A stretch of 6,337 nt of DNA from Dehalococcoidia bacterium (GCA_015661045.1 JACVQG010000087.1:1-6337); one strand, 5' to 3'; counted from the first letter of the stretch, positions 1-5,414 are shown. Notes: generated from the letters alone by a model not told the origin. Made by a program: numbers and translations.

Positions 1-1
1 T

Positions 2-301
2 TATTTCCAGGTAAAGGCAATCAATGGTGTTGTTGTGAGGACAACACATGCTTACTGGCATAAGATCATCTCCTCCAAGCATCCAGCGATGGCTGGTAGG
101 GAGGAAGATGTAAAGTTAGCGCTCCAGCAACCTGATGAAATAAGGCAGAGTATCCATAACGAAAGTGTGTTACTATATTATCGAAAGAAAGACAATTATC
201 ATACCTGTGTCGTCGTTCGTATTCTGGATGGAGAAGGGTTCATCATAACCACTTATATTACTGACAGAGTCAAGGAAGGTAAAAGCAAATGGAAAAGATA
301 A
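2..301 (+). CDS. Small BECR/DUF4258-like putative nuclease (toxin-like), 5' end cut by window edge
   Basis: The reading frame is open to the left edge of the window. A GTG at 35 could start an 88-residue protein, but it has no Shine-Dalgarno site, and the residues encoded before it (ending NGVVVRTTHAYW) look like part of the fold, so I treat the gene as truncated at its 5' end. Visible features are HAYWHKIISSKHPAMAGRE, then a helix ending in PDEIRQS, then strands LLYYRKK, HTCVVVRILDGEGFIITTYIT and a basic tail GKSKWKR. This pattern resembles small proteins annotated as DUF4258 or PBECR (phage-barnase-EndoU-colicin-RelE fold) nuclease-like domains, which are often encoded just before a DUF2283 gene, as here. 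An RNase toxin role is inferred from that family resemblance; the active site cannot be assigned from sequence alone. The 3' end overlaps the next gene by 13 bases, which suggests coupled translation. An edge fragment of a standalone nuclease of another type is a less likely alternative. Confidence 0.72.
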   Translation, partial: YFQVKAINGVVVRTTHAYWHKIISSKHPAMAGREEDVKLALQQPDEIRQSIHNESVLLYYRKKDNYHTCVVVRILDGEGFIITTYITDRVKEGKSKWKR

Positions 302-501
302 AGGTCTTCTATGATAAAGAAGGTCAAACCTTGACAGTCTGGTTCGATGACCCTGTCAAGGAGTACGTGTGTGAGGAAACAGGTGAAGAAGTAATCCTTA
401 TTAAGGACAAAGCAGGCAAGGTAATAGGCTTCGAACGGCTCAACGTTGTATTGGAAACAGGAAGTAAGGGTTCTATTCCACTGGAAGCGGTGAGCATCTG
501 A
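289..501 (+). CDS. DUF2283 family protein (putative antitoxin partner)
   Basis: This 70-residue protein has the compact all-beta/one-helix pattern of DUF2283: it opens KIKVFYDKEGQTLTVWF, continues with a short acidic segment (DDPVKEYVCEETGEEVILI), then KDKAGKVIGFERLNVV and a short tail. The length fits the family, whose members are usually about 60-80 residues. Start ATG 289 is supported by the Shine-Dalgarno AAGGAAGG at 272-279, nine bases upstream and inside the end of the preceding gene; the two genes overlap by 13 bases. The molecular function of DUF2283 is not established. Pairing with a DUF4258/BECR-like gene, its small size and its acidity make an antitoxin role plausible, but this is inferred from context. 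Expression is probably coupled to the upstream gene, since no separate promoter is visible. Confidence 0.82.
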   Translation: MEKIKVFYDKEGQTLTVWFDDPVKEYVCEETGEEVILIKDKAGKVIGFERLNVVLETGSKGSIPLEAVSI

Positions 502-532
502 GATTTGTTATTGGACCTGTCTAAAATGGTAA

Positions 533-982
533 GTGGATAAAAGGCGAAATCCCAAAGCAAAGCCAAGTTTGAAGACACTTGGTTTCCAAGTATGGATACA
601 CGGCAGACAATTCCCCGATTATCAGGATTATTGGGATGGTAATTGGCTACGTGTTACCGTTCATTGTGGTGGAGGGAATTCTGACGTCTGGATTTCCGGA
701 GCCATAATTCATCTTTCTGATCTCATAAGCCTCAAACGGGATTTAGAAGAACTGAGCAATTCCTTAAAGCATACCGCCATGCCCGACTTTATTGAACCAA
801 ATTTGAAAATGGAATTTGAAGTTATATCGGATCAAGATATAAAAATGAAGGTGGATCTATCCCCTGATCACTTACGGGAGACCCATAGCTATTTCTTCGA
901 GATCAATAAGGAAACGTTACGAGCCTGTATTCGTGAAATAGAGGAAGTGCTGAACAGTTACCCAATTAGAGGTCACCCGTAG
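533..982 (+). CDS. WapI-type immunity-like hypothetical protein
   Basis: This 149-residue soluble protein has no signal peptide or membrane segment. It contains the block GRQFPDYQDYWDGNWLRV (residues 24-41). Its [Q]FP...DxWDxNWL pattern recalls WapI-family immunity proteins and related uncharacterised proteins. A beta-rich middle (VTVHCGGGNSDVWISGAI), the segment FIEPNLKMEFEV and a C-terminal helix ending NSYPIRG also fit my recollection of that group. WapI-type proteins neutralise contact-dependent or polymorphic toxins, but no such toxin is visible here, so it may be an orphan immunity gene. The GTG at 533 directly follows an in-frame TAA (530-532) and is the longest possible start; it lacks a good Shine-Dalgarno site. 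A TTG at 569 would remove the basic N-terminal 12 residues and keep the conserved core. It lies 31 bases after the DUF2283 gene and may be cotranscribed with it. Coding status is fairly sure; the family assignment is moderate and the function is inferred. Confidence 0.7.
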   Translation: MDKRRNPKAKPSLKTLGFQVWIHGRQFPDYQDYWDGNWLRVTVHCGGGNSDVWISGAIIHLSDLISLKRDLEELSNSLKHTAMPDFIEPNLKMEFEVISDQDIKMKVDLSPDHLRETHSYFFEINKETLRACIREIEEVLNSYPIRGHP

Positions 983-1114
983 TAGTTGAATACAAAGTAG
1001 AGAGGATGAAAATCTAAACCCCACCCCCAGCCATTCTCATACTATGCTAATTGCACGCCTCTACCAACTCGAATTTGCGTTTCAAGCTGTTCAACAAACG
1101 CCAGGAGATGAATC
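983..1114. other. Convergent intergenic gap without a clear terminator
   Basis: This 132-base gap separates the stop codons of the immunity-like gene (+) and the HEPN gene (-). The only symmetry I see is GCGTTT (1077-1082) against AAACGC (1096-1101) with a 13-base loop and no following T-run on either strand. A C-rich patch lies near 1019-1029. A 24-codon open frame (1044-1118) shows no Shine-Dalgarno site and is not called as a gene. Confidence 0.5.
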
Positions 1115-1543
1115 TTAAAGTTTCAATATGTCTATTGCTTTCTCAATGAACCTCTCCGCAGCAGCAATAACAGCTTTAGCTCCGGCTTCGGAAAAGTCCG
1201 CTTCATAATCTGCCGCCTCTCGCAGGTTCATAGCATTAACGAAGTCGCGGACAGCTTGGGTGTCAAGTTTATCTTCGTCCACAAATAAAGCTCTTAAAGC
1301 CACACCAAGGCAGTAATGGCTCTTTTCGCGATAGCCCCTAAAAAAGATAAGCGCCCTGGCAGCATGGAACATTGCATAATAAGCCTGGATGGTTGACCAT
1401 TTATAGCGCTGGTTATCATAGCCTGCTTTTGCATCCGAAAGATCGCTTTGAGCGATAGAAATCTCTTTCTTGACGAGCTTACTACCCTGCTCAAAAGGAA
1501 TAATCTTTCTGTTTTCAAGACACTGCTTAAACTCTTGATTCAA
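1115..1543 (-). CDS. HEPN domain protein, putative RNase toxin of an MNT/HEPN pair
   Basis: This 142-residue alpha-helical protein matches the HEPN domain (PF05168-like). Conserved parts are KLVKKEISIAQSDLSDAK (helix 1), YKWSTIQAYYAMFHAARALIF (helix 2), then RGYREKSHYCLGVALRALF carrying the R-x6-H motif (R69...H76) expected of HEPN ribonucleases, followed by two C-terminal helices (EADFSEAGAKAVIAAAERFIEKAIDIL). HEPN toxins cut RNA as dimers and are controlled by the partner nucleotidyltransferase. I chose the TTG start at 1543 because a good Shine-Dalgarno (GGAAAGGA, 1557-1550) lies six bases before it and the product then begins MNQEFKQCLENRKIIPF, a natural-looking start for this family. A GTG at 1573 would add ten residues with no site of its own. 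With the TTG start the gene overlaps the upstream nucleotidyltransferase gene by 17 bases, implying translational coupling. Toxicity is inferred from the family; a pure structural or accessory HEPN role cannot be excluded. Confidence 0.88.
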   Translation of the reverse strand: MNQEFKQCLENRKIIPFEQGSKLVKKEISIAQSDLSDAKAGYDNQRYKWSTIQAYYAMFHAARALIFFRGYREKSHYCLGVALRALFVDEDKLDTQAVRDFVNAMNLREAADYEADFSEAGAKAVIAAAERFIEKAIDILKL

Positions 1544-2093
1544 TCGCAGTCCTTTCCCAGAGCACAATGCCACGTTCCACTTCCTCTAAGAAAGCACGCT
1601 CTGATTCCCCAACTTCCAGAAGCTCGATTGAGGTCTTAATTACCGGTTGAATTATCAACTCTTCAAACCCCCTCGGCAGCCTAAAACTGGCTATTACGTT
1701 CACTATCTTCTCTTTATTGCTTGATACAATAAAGAGGTCGAAGTCGCTCAGGGATGTATCGGTACCTTGAGCGCAACTTCCGTAAAGTATTACCCGGTTT
1801 GCCGTCTTCTTTAGTTCCTCTACCAATGGTTCAATAAGCATGATATTTACTAGCTTCTTGTACTCAGTGATAGCTGCATTTGAAGCATCAATCGAGTAAA
1901 AATACATCTTTCCCGCGCGCCTGCGTTTTATTGCCCCTGTAGAATACAGTTTATTCAGCGACCGATTTGCAGAGCCGTAAGCAATAGGAAGTTGGCGGGC
2001 AATTTCCCGTTCGTAGAACTCTTTATCCGAATACCTGGCAAGGAGGCTCAAAACCTTCTGATTAACGGTAGCGATTACATGGGTACCCAGCAC
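1527..2093 (-). CDS. Winged-helix / minimal nucleotidyltransferase (MNT) fusion, putative antitoxin
   Basis: The 188-residue protein has two domains. Residues about 9-68 form a winged helix-turn-helix (KVLSLLARYSDKEFYEREIA, then a recognition helix around GSANRSLNKLYSTGAI and a wing with RRRAGKMYFYSI). Residues about 85-180 form a minimal nucleotidyltransferase with the signature GS-x10-DxD: G105-S106 in LYGSCAQG, and D117 and D119 in SDFDLFIV. In characterised MNT/HEPN systems the nucleotidyltransferase silences the HEPN toxin by transferring AMP to it; here the intact GSx10DxD suggests an active enzyme. A third acidic residue is not obvious in the ELIIQPVIK strand, where many relatives carry Asp or Glu. 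GTG 2093 is the preferred start: GGAG (2104-2101) lies seven bases upstream, and an in-frame TAA (2111-2109) blocks a longer protein. It is the first gene of a two-gene operon with the HEPN gene. The fused DNA-binding domain and the palindromes over its promoter point to autoregulation (inference). Confidence 0.9.
   Translation of the reverse strand: MLGTHVIATVNQKVLSLLARYSDKEFYEREIARQLPIAYGSANRSLNKLYSTGAIKRRRAGKMYFYSIDASNAAITEYKKLVNIMLIEPLVEELKKTANRVILYGSCAQGTDTSLSDFDLFIVSSNKEKIVNVIASFRLPRGFEELIIQPVIKTSIELLEVGESERAFLEEVERGIVLWERTAIESRV
1550..1557 (-). promoter_or_regulatory. Ribosome binding site deciding the HEPN TTG start
   Basis: On the minus strand GGAAAGGA ends six bases before TTG 1543-1541. 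It lies inside the coding end of the nucleotidyltransferase gene. No comparable site precedes the upstream GTG at 1573, so this site argues for the shorter HEPN product and a 17-base gene overlap. Confidence 0.65.
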
Positions 2094-2111
2094 AACATCA
2101 CTCCAATATTA

Positions 2112-2135
2112 GAGTATATACTCATTATAATGAGT
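2112..2135. promoter_or_regulatory. Nested palindromic operator candidate of the MNT/HEPN operon
   Basis: Two perfect palindromes overlap by four bases: GAGTATATACTC (2112-2123) and ACTCATTATAATGAGT (2120-2135). Together they give three GAGT/ACTC half-sites in alternating orientation, at 2112-2115, 2120-2123 and 2132-2135. The second palindrome covers the minus-strand -10 box and the first covers the expected start of transcription, just before the ribosome binding site of the winged-helix nucleotidyltransferase gene. This is the expected place for an autorepressor site, and the encoded winged helix is the obvious candidate ligand. Binding itself is inferred. Confidence 0.68.
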
Positions 2136-2152
2136 GTTTGGGGGAAAAGCAA
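2124..2152 (-). promoter_or_regulatory. Promoter of the MNT/HEPN operon
   Basis: Minus-strand TTGCTT (2152-2147) and a perfect TATAAT (2129-2124) are separated by 17 bases. Transcription would begin near 2117, leaving a leader of about 24 bases that contains the GGAG ribosome binding site. The -10 lies inside a perfect 16-bp palindrome, so a bound repressor would block polymerase. Confidence 0.62.
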
Positions 2153-2166
2153 TTCAGTGGATTAAC

Positions 2167-2191
2167 CGGCGTCTAAACCACTTAAACGCCG
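2167..2191. repeat. 10-bp imperfect inverted repeat upstream of the FecR-like gene promoter
   Basis: CGGCGTCTAA (2167-2176) and TTAAACGCCG (2182-2191) pair over ten positions with one mismatch around the five-base loop ACCAC. Read on the minus strand the mismatch becomes a G-U wobble. On the plus strand it is followed by CTTTTAT, so it could act as a weak terminator. It could equally be a regulator site, as it ends eleven bases before the -35 box of the following promoter. No plus-strand gene lies immediately upstream that would need a terminator. Confidence 0.4.
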
Positions 2192-2201
2192 CTTTTATAC
2201 C

Positions 2202-2230
2202 TTGACATCCCCTCTTTTCAGGCTTACAAT
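2202..2230 (+). promoter_or_regulatory. Strong sigma70-type promoter of the FecR-like membrane gene
   Basis: A perfect -35 TTGACA (2202-2207) and -10 TACAAT (2225-2230) are spaced by 17 bases. Transcription would start near 2237, giving a leader of about 54 bases before ATG 2291. The ribosome binding site CCGGAGGA (2275-2282) lies eight bases upstream of the ATG. This is divergent to the MNT/HEPN promoter across a 197-base gap. Confidence 0.72.
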
Positions 2231-2290
2231 CAGCTAGGAATTTTCGGTAAGCTCTCCCCGTTTATCATCATCAACCGGAGGATTGTAAAC

Positions 2291-4633
2291 ATGCGACGTT
2301 TCGTCGGAACCCTGTTAGATATTATTATTCTTAGCGTAGTTGTGCTTGGTATAATTGCGTTATGGGGGCTTCTGCCCACGGAAAGCCGTGATGAACTACC
2401 TGTAACAGTTAAGGTAACACAGGGGAAGGCATCTGCGCTACTGGCCGGGGAACGCAATGAGCGCACTATCGCGGGCTTAATGTCCCTTAACCCTGGTTCA
2501 AGGGTGCGTGTTCCTGCCGGGGGAGATGCTTTTCTCTTGTTCCCGGATGGCAGCATAAGCCGCACAACCGGCCCATCCGAAGTGGTCATCGAAGAGTCCA
2601 CACGTACAATGAAGAAGCCAGCCGTCCTTACCCGTATCGTCTCAATGATACGGAAGTCAGCGCCCCAACCCCCTGATGAAGTTAACATAGTTGTGAAGGT
2701 CAGGGTGGTGCGGGGAGAGGTGGTCACTAAAGTTGCGCCGTTGTCATCCAGGAACTCCGGTTTCCACATGAAGGCCCCGGCAACGTTTGTCTCCGCCGGA
2801 GGCGCCAGCTTTATCCTGAAGGTACAAGACAACGGAGAGACCAGTATCGAGGTGGGCAAGGGGCCTGTCAGCGTCGCGATGGTCTCCGCTGGCGAAAGGT
2901 CTCTGGTACCCGTAGTTATCCCGGAGCTTGCTTCCAGCAAAGGCATCGTCAAGCCAGCTTTGCCTGTTGACAGGGCGAGGCCTCAAGAGGTGGATGACAT
3001 TCTTTCCCACCTGGAAACTGCGCTCCCGCTCCTGTCTCGCGCCTCAGGTGCAGTAAGTGTGGAGGGGATAGATTTCCGCGAAGTCCGCTCTGGAGAGATA
3101 CCTCACTTTGTGGGTGAACGCCGTGAAGACCCGCAGCTCCGGACATTCACCAGCCAGGCTTCCCCACCAGCTTCTACGGCAACCATTGAGAAGCAAACAA
3201 CTATCCCCGGCGCCCAAACCTTCGCCCTGTCGGACAGGGATTTAGGCAGCAACCTGCCCCCGCCATTTCCCCCGGATACTAAAATCAACATCCTGGCAGG
3301 CAATGCGGTAAAGGTCAATACAGGGGATTTGACCGTAGTAGCCACTCTGTCGGCAGTAGATGGCCGTCTGGAGATACGGGGACTTCCGTTCGACCTTAAC
3401 CCGTCCCAGGTGTCGCAAGCCGTTACCGACTATATGGGAACCGGAGGCCAGTCGCCGCCGGCGTTCCTTTCCGTGAGTTCGATACCCGGTCAATTGAATT
3501 TCGCCTATGCCAGGGATATTGTGGCTCCAGTGGGAGGTGTTAGCAGAAGCCCCGACAGCACCGATATAGAACCCCCACCCAGCCTCCCCCACACTGCTGA
3601 GTATTTCAAGACTATCCCCACTCCCAGAGAGGTATCTACTGACTGGAAGGTGGTGTCGAGCAATTTCTTCCTGGCGGGTCTTATAACATATTTGATAAGT
3701 GTGTTTGCGGGGTTTGCCAATAACGTCGTTAAAAAAAAGGAAAGTTATCTTTCCGGTTTCGTAAGCAAAACCGGTCTTGTATTCGGGAAGGTGATTGGCT
3801 GGAGGGGGCGGAAGGGCAGACTAAAATCCTGGTTCGCTACTGCACGCCTGACCAGAGCAGTGCTGATAATGTTCCTGTTCGGAGCGCTCTATTCGTTCCT
3901 CTCCAGCGGCAAGGGCCTGTTCGGCCCCGGTGGCCTGGTTGTTTTCCTTACACTCAGCTTGACCACCGGTTTTTTTGCTTTATATGACCCGTGGGTCCGT
4001 TCGTTCTTTGCACGGCGAATGAAGATAACCGCCAAAGTAGCGCTATATCCGGGGCAGATAGTTATCGCGTTTATCTCCCTCTTGATATCCCGCCTGTTGG
4101 TTTTCAAACCCGGACTGATGCTCGGAGCGCCGGGCGGACTGGCAATGCCGGAAGGCGAACCAGACCCAAAACAGAAATTGAAACTCAACGTAGTGAGTCT
4201 GGTGGCAATTGCTGTACTGGGAGGAGCGGCGTGGATAATTGTCTTTCTTATGCCTGCTTTCTCTCAACAGAGATGGGCGCAAGGCTTCTTTCAAACTGCT
4301 CCCGGTGTAACATCGTGGATCCAGGACTGGTGTCTGGCCGCCTTCGCCATGGCAGGGCAGCGTATATTCTTCGAACTCCTGCCACTGCCATCAAGCACAG
4401 GCCGGGAAATCCTGCGAAAAAACCTGATAGCCTGGGGGATTCCGTTTCTCGTCGCTTTGTTCATCTTCATGCACACACAGATCAACAAGCAAAGGAATGT
4501 AATGGATCTCACACCACAGGTTTATATAACCTTTGCAATTGCTATCATACTTGGAGGAGCCGCCCAGATATATAACCTGCGGCAGAGTGCAAAGGACCGC
4601 AAGGCAGCCGGTGCAGCTAATTTAACTCAATGA
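2291..4633 (+). CDS. FecR-like domain protein fused to a polytopic 'FGLLP'-type membrane domain
   Basis: This 780-residue protein begins MRRFVGTLLD, followed by one membrane anchor (about 9-29). Two FecR-like beta regions follow. The first (about 37-105) has VTVKVTQGKASALL and FLLFPDGS (about 81-88). The second (about 131-208) has VVKVRVVRGEVV and FVSAGGASFILKVQDNG. A Pro/Ser-rich stretch (about 209-455) holds one more compact-looking segment (about 330-412). The C-terminal part has hydrophobic segments near 459-480, 521-543, 547-567, 588-605, 634-655, 679-701, 711-729 and 744-763. The motifs SRLLVFKPGLMLG and FFELLPLP (FELLP 694-698) recall membrane proteins named for an FGLLP motif. The positive-inside rule fits best if one segment, perhaps 588-605, does not cross fully. 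FecR domains sense or transmit signals outside the cytoplasm; no sigma factor or TonB receptor gene is nearby. ATG 2291 is set by CCGGAGGA. The gene has its own promoter. Function is unknown: a surface sensor or an envelope scaffold are both possible. Domain recognition is from memory of motif patterns. Confidence 0.85.
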   Translation: MRRFVGTLLDIIILSVVVLGIIALWGLLPTESRDELPVTVKVTQGKASALLAGERNERTIAGLMSLNPGSRVRVPAGGDAFLLFPDGSISRTTGPSEVVIEESTRTMKKPAVLTRIVSMIRKSAPQPPDEVNIVVKVRVVRGEVVTKVAPLSSRNSGFHMKAPATFVSAGGASFILKVQDNGETSIEVGKGPVSVAMVSAGERSLVPVVIPELASSKGIVKPALPVDRARPQEVDDILSHLETALPLLSRASGAVSVEGIDFREVRSGEIPHFVGERREDPQLRTFTSQASPPASTATIEKQTTIPGAQTFALSDRDLGSNLPPPFPPDTKINILAGNAVKVNTGDLTVVATLSAVDGRLEIRGLPFDLNPSQVSQAVTDYMGTGGQSPPAFLSVSSIPGQLNFAYARDIVAPVGGVSRSPDSTDIEPPPSLPHTAEYFKTIPTPREVSTDWKVVSSNFFLAGLITYLISVFAGFANNVVKKKESYLSGFVSKTGLVFGKVIGWRGRKGRLKSWFATARLTRAVLIMFLFGALYSFLSSGKGLFGPGGLVVFLTLSLTTGFFALYDPWVRSFFARRMKITAKVALYPGQIVIAFISLLISRLLVFKPGLMLGAPGGLAMPEGEPDPKQKLKLNVVSLVAIAVLGGAAWIIVFLMPAFSQQRWAQGFFQTAPGVTSWIQDWCLAAFAMAGQRIFFELLPLPSSTGREILRKNLIAWGIPFLVALFIFMHTQINKQRNVMDLTPQVYITFAIAIILGGAAQIYNLRQSAKDRKAAGAANLTQ

Positions 4634-4661
4634 TATGGGGCTTGGCCATACAATGTTTTTT
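4634..4661 (+). terminator. Weak candidate terminator after the FecR-like gene
   Basis: Directly after the stop codon, TATGG (4634-4638) can pair with CCATA (4646-4650) around a seven-base loop. A run of six T (4656-4661) follows five bases later. The stem is short, so this is only a weak candidate, but its position immediately downstream of the gene and the T-run favour it. Confidence 0.38.
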
Positions 4662-4720
4662 CCCTATTCTTATAGTCACACCGGTCTAAGCTTCCGAATC
4701 CTGTAGCAGATGAGCGCCTA

Positions 4721-4749
4721 TTGCATACTGGTAGACATAGATTTATAAT
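4721..4749 (+). promoter_or_regulatory. Promoter of the CBS-ACT gene
   Basis: TTGCAT (4721-4726), a 17-base spacer and a perfect TATAAT (4744-4749). Transcription would begin near 4756, immediately before the Shine-Dalgarno AAAGGAGGT (4757-4765), so the leader would be only about 14 bases. The gene is therefore likely expressed independently of the membrane protein gene upstream. Confidence 0.66.
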
Positions 4750-4769
4750 CAGCCGTAAAGGAGGTCGCC

Positions 4770-5414
4770 ATGCTTTTTGTTCGTGATGTCATGACCACAA
4801 ACGTTGTCACTGTTTCCAGCAACACATCTCTTGCCGATGCCAGGAGGATAATTGATGCTCACCGTATAAGGCGCATCCCGGTGGTGGATAGAGGGAAATT
4901 GGTGGGCATCGTCACACGGGATGCTCTGGACAAAGCAGGCCCTTCAAAGCTGACGACTTTTAGCATCCATGAACTTTCCTACCTGCTCGGAACGCTTACC
5001 GTCAAGGACAGTATGGTGAGAGACGTGGTTACGATATCCCCCGGCGCCACGGTAGAGCAAGCAATAGCCCTGTCTCAGTCCAAGAAAGTGGGGGCGCTGG
5101 TAGTGGTTGAGGATGACCGTGTTGTTGGAATAACTACCACAAATGATTTCTTTTACAAGATAATGAACCCATTGTTGGGCATAGGAAAGCCGGGGACCAG
5201 GATAGATGTCCATGACTGCGGGGAAGCCGCAAAAATAGGAGAAGTTCTAAGTATCATAGGCAAATACGGACACCACATACTCAATATGTTTATGATGTCA
5301 CACCCGGACACAGGGTTCGCAGATTTTATGATACATCTGGATACGGCTGACCCATCGAAAGTAATGGCGGAATTGAAGGCACGAGGATTCGAAGTGCACG
5401 AGACTCCCCGGTAA
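4770..5414 (+). CDS. CBS-CBS-ACT domain protein, AcuB-like
   Basis: The 214-residue cytosolic protein has two CBS repeats (about 1-56 and 77-133) and a C-terminal ACT-like domain (about 143-210). Each CBS repeat shows the VRDVMTTNVVTV / VKDSMVRDVVTI opening. Repeat 1 has RRIPVVDRGKLVGIVTRD and repeat 2 has GALVVVEDDRVVGITTTNDFF. The CBS pair forms a Bateman module that normally binds adenine nucleotides. In repeat 2 the ribose-contact pattern T-x-x-D (T123...D126) is intact; in repeat 1 it reads T49-R50-D51, one residue shorter. The ACT part (RIDVHDCGEAAKIGEVL, then a strand near GFADFMIHLDT and a last strand FEVHET) suggests binding of a small ligand. The layout matches AcuB-like proteins, though no acetoin or acuA/acuC genes are beside it, so I give no gene symbol. 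ATG 4770 follows a strong AAAGGAGGT. Its job is probably ligand-responsive regulation of an unknown partner. Confidence 0.88.
   Translation: MLFVRDVMTTNVVTVSSNTSLADARRIIDAHRIRRIPVVDRGKLVGIVTRDALDKAGPSKLTTFSIHELSYLLGTLTVKDSMVRDVVTISPGATVEQAIALSQSKKVGALVVVEDDRVVGITTTNDFFYKIMNPLLGIGKPGTRIDVHDCGEAAKIGEVLSIIGKYGHHILNMFMMSHPDTGFADFMIHLDTADPSKVMAELKARGFEVHETPR

Noticed and set aside
1077..1101. GCGTTT / AAACGC inverted repeat as a terminator for the HEPN operon
   Set aside because: The stem is only six bases with a 13-base loop and has no T-run on either strand.
1044..1118. A 24-codon open frame in the convergent gap
   Set aside because: No Shine-Dalgarno site, it runs into the HEPN stop region, and the product is too short to recognise.
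1543..1573. GTG 1573 as the start of the HEPN protein
   Set aside because: The extra ten residues have no family support and no ribosome site, whereas TTG 1543 has GGAAAGGA six bases upstream.
2230..2952. A 240-codon open frame on the minus strand
   Set aside because: It lies opposite the N-terminal half of the 780-residue gene, which has a strong promoter, a ribosome site and recognisable domains. The antisense product has no family pattern and a Thr/Ser/Pro-rich, shadow-like composition.
4368..4400. FELLPLPSSTG read as the third motif of a site-2 protease (NPxPxxDG-like)
   Set aside because: No HExxH zinc motif occurs anywhere in the membrane part, and the Asp of the DG motif is absent, so a protease call is not supported.
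3991..4575. A 194-codon plus-strand open frame within the membrane-protein gene
   Set aside because: It is an alternative frame of the membrane-spanning region, with no ribosome site and a random-looking product.
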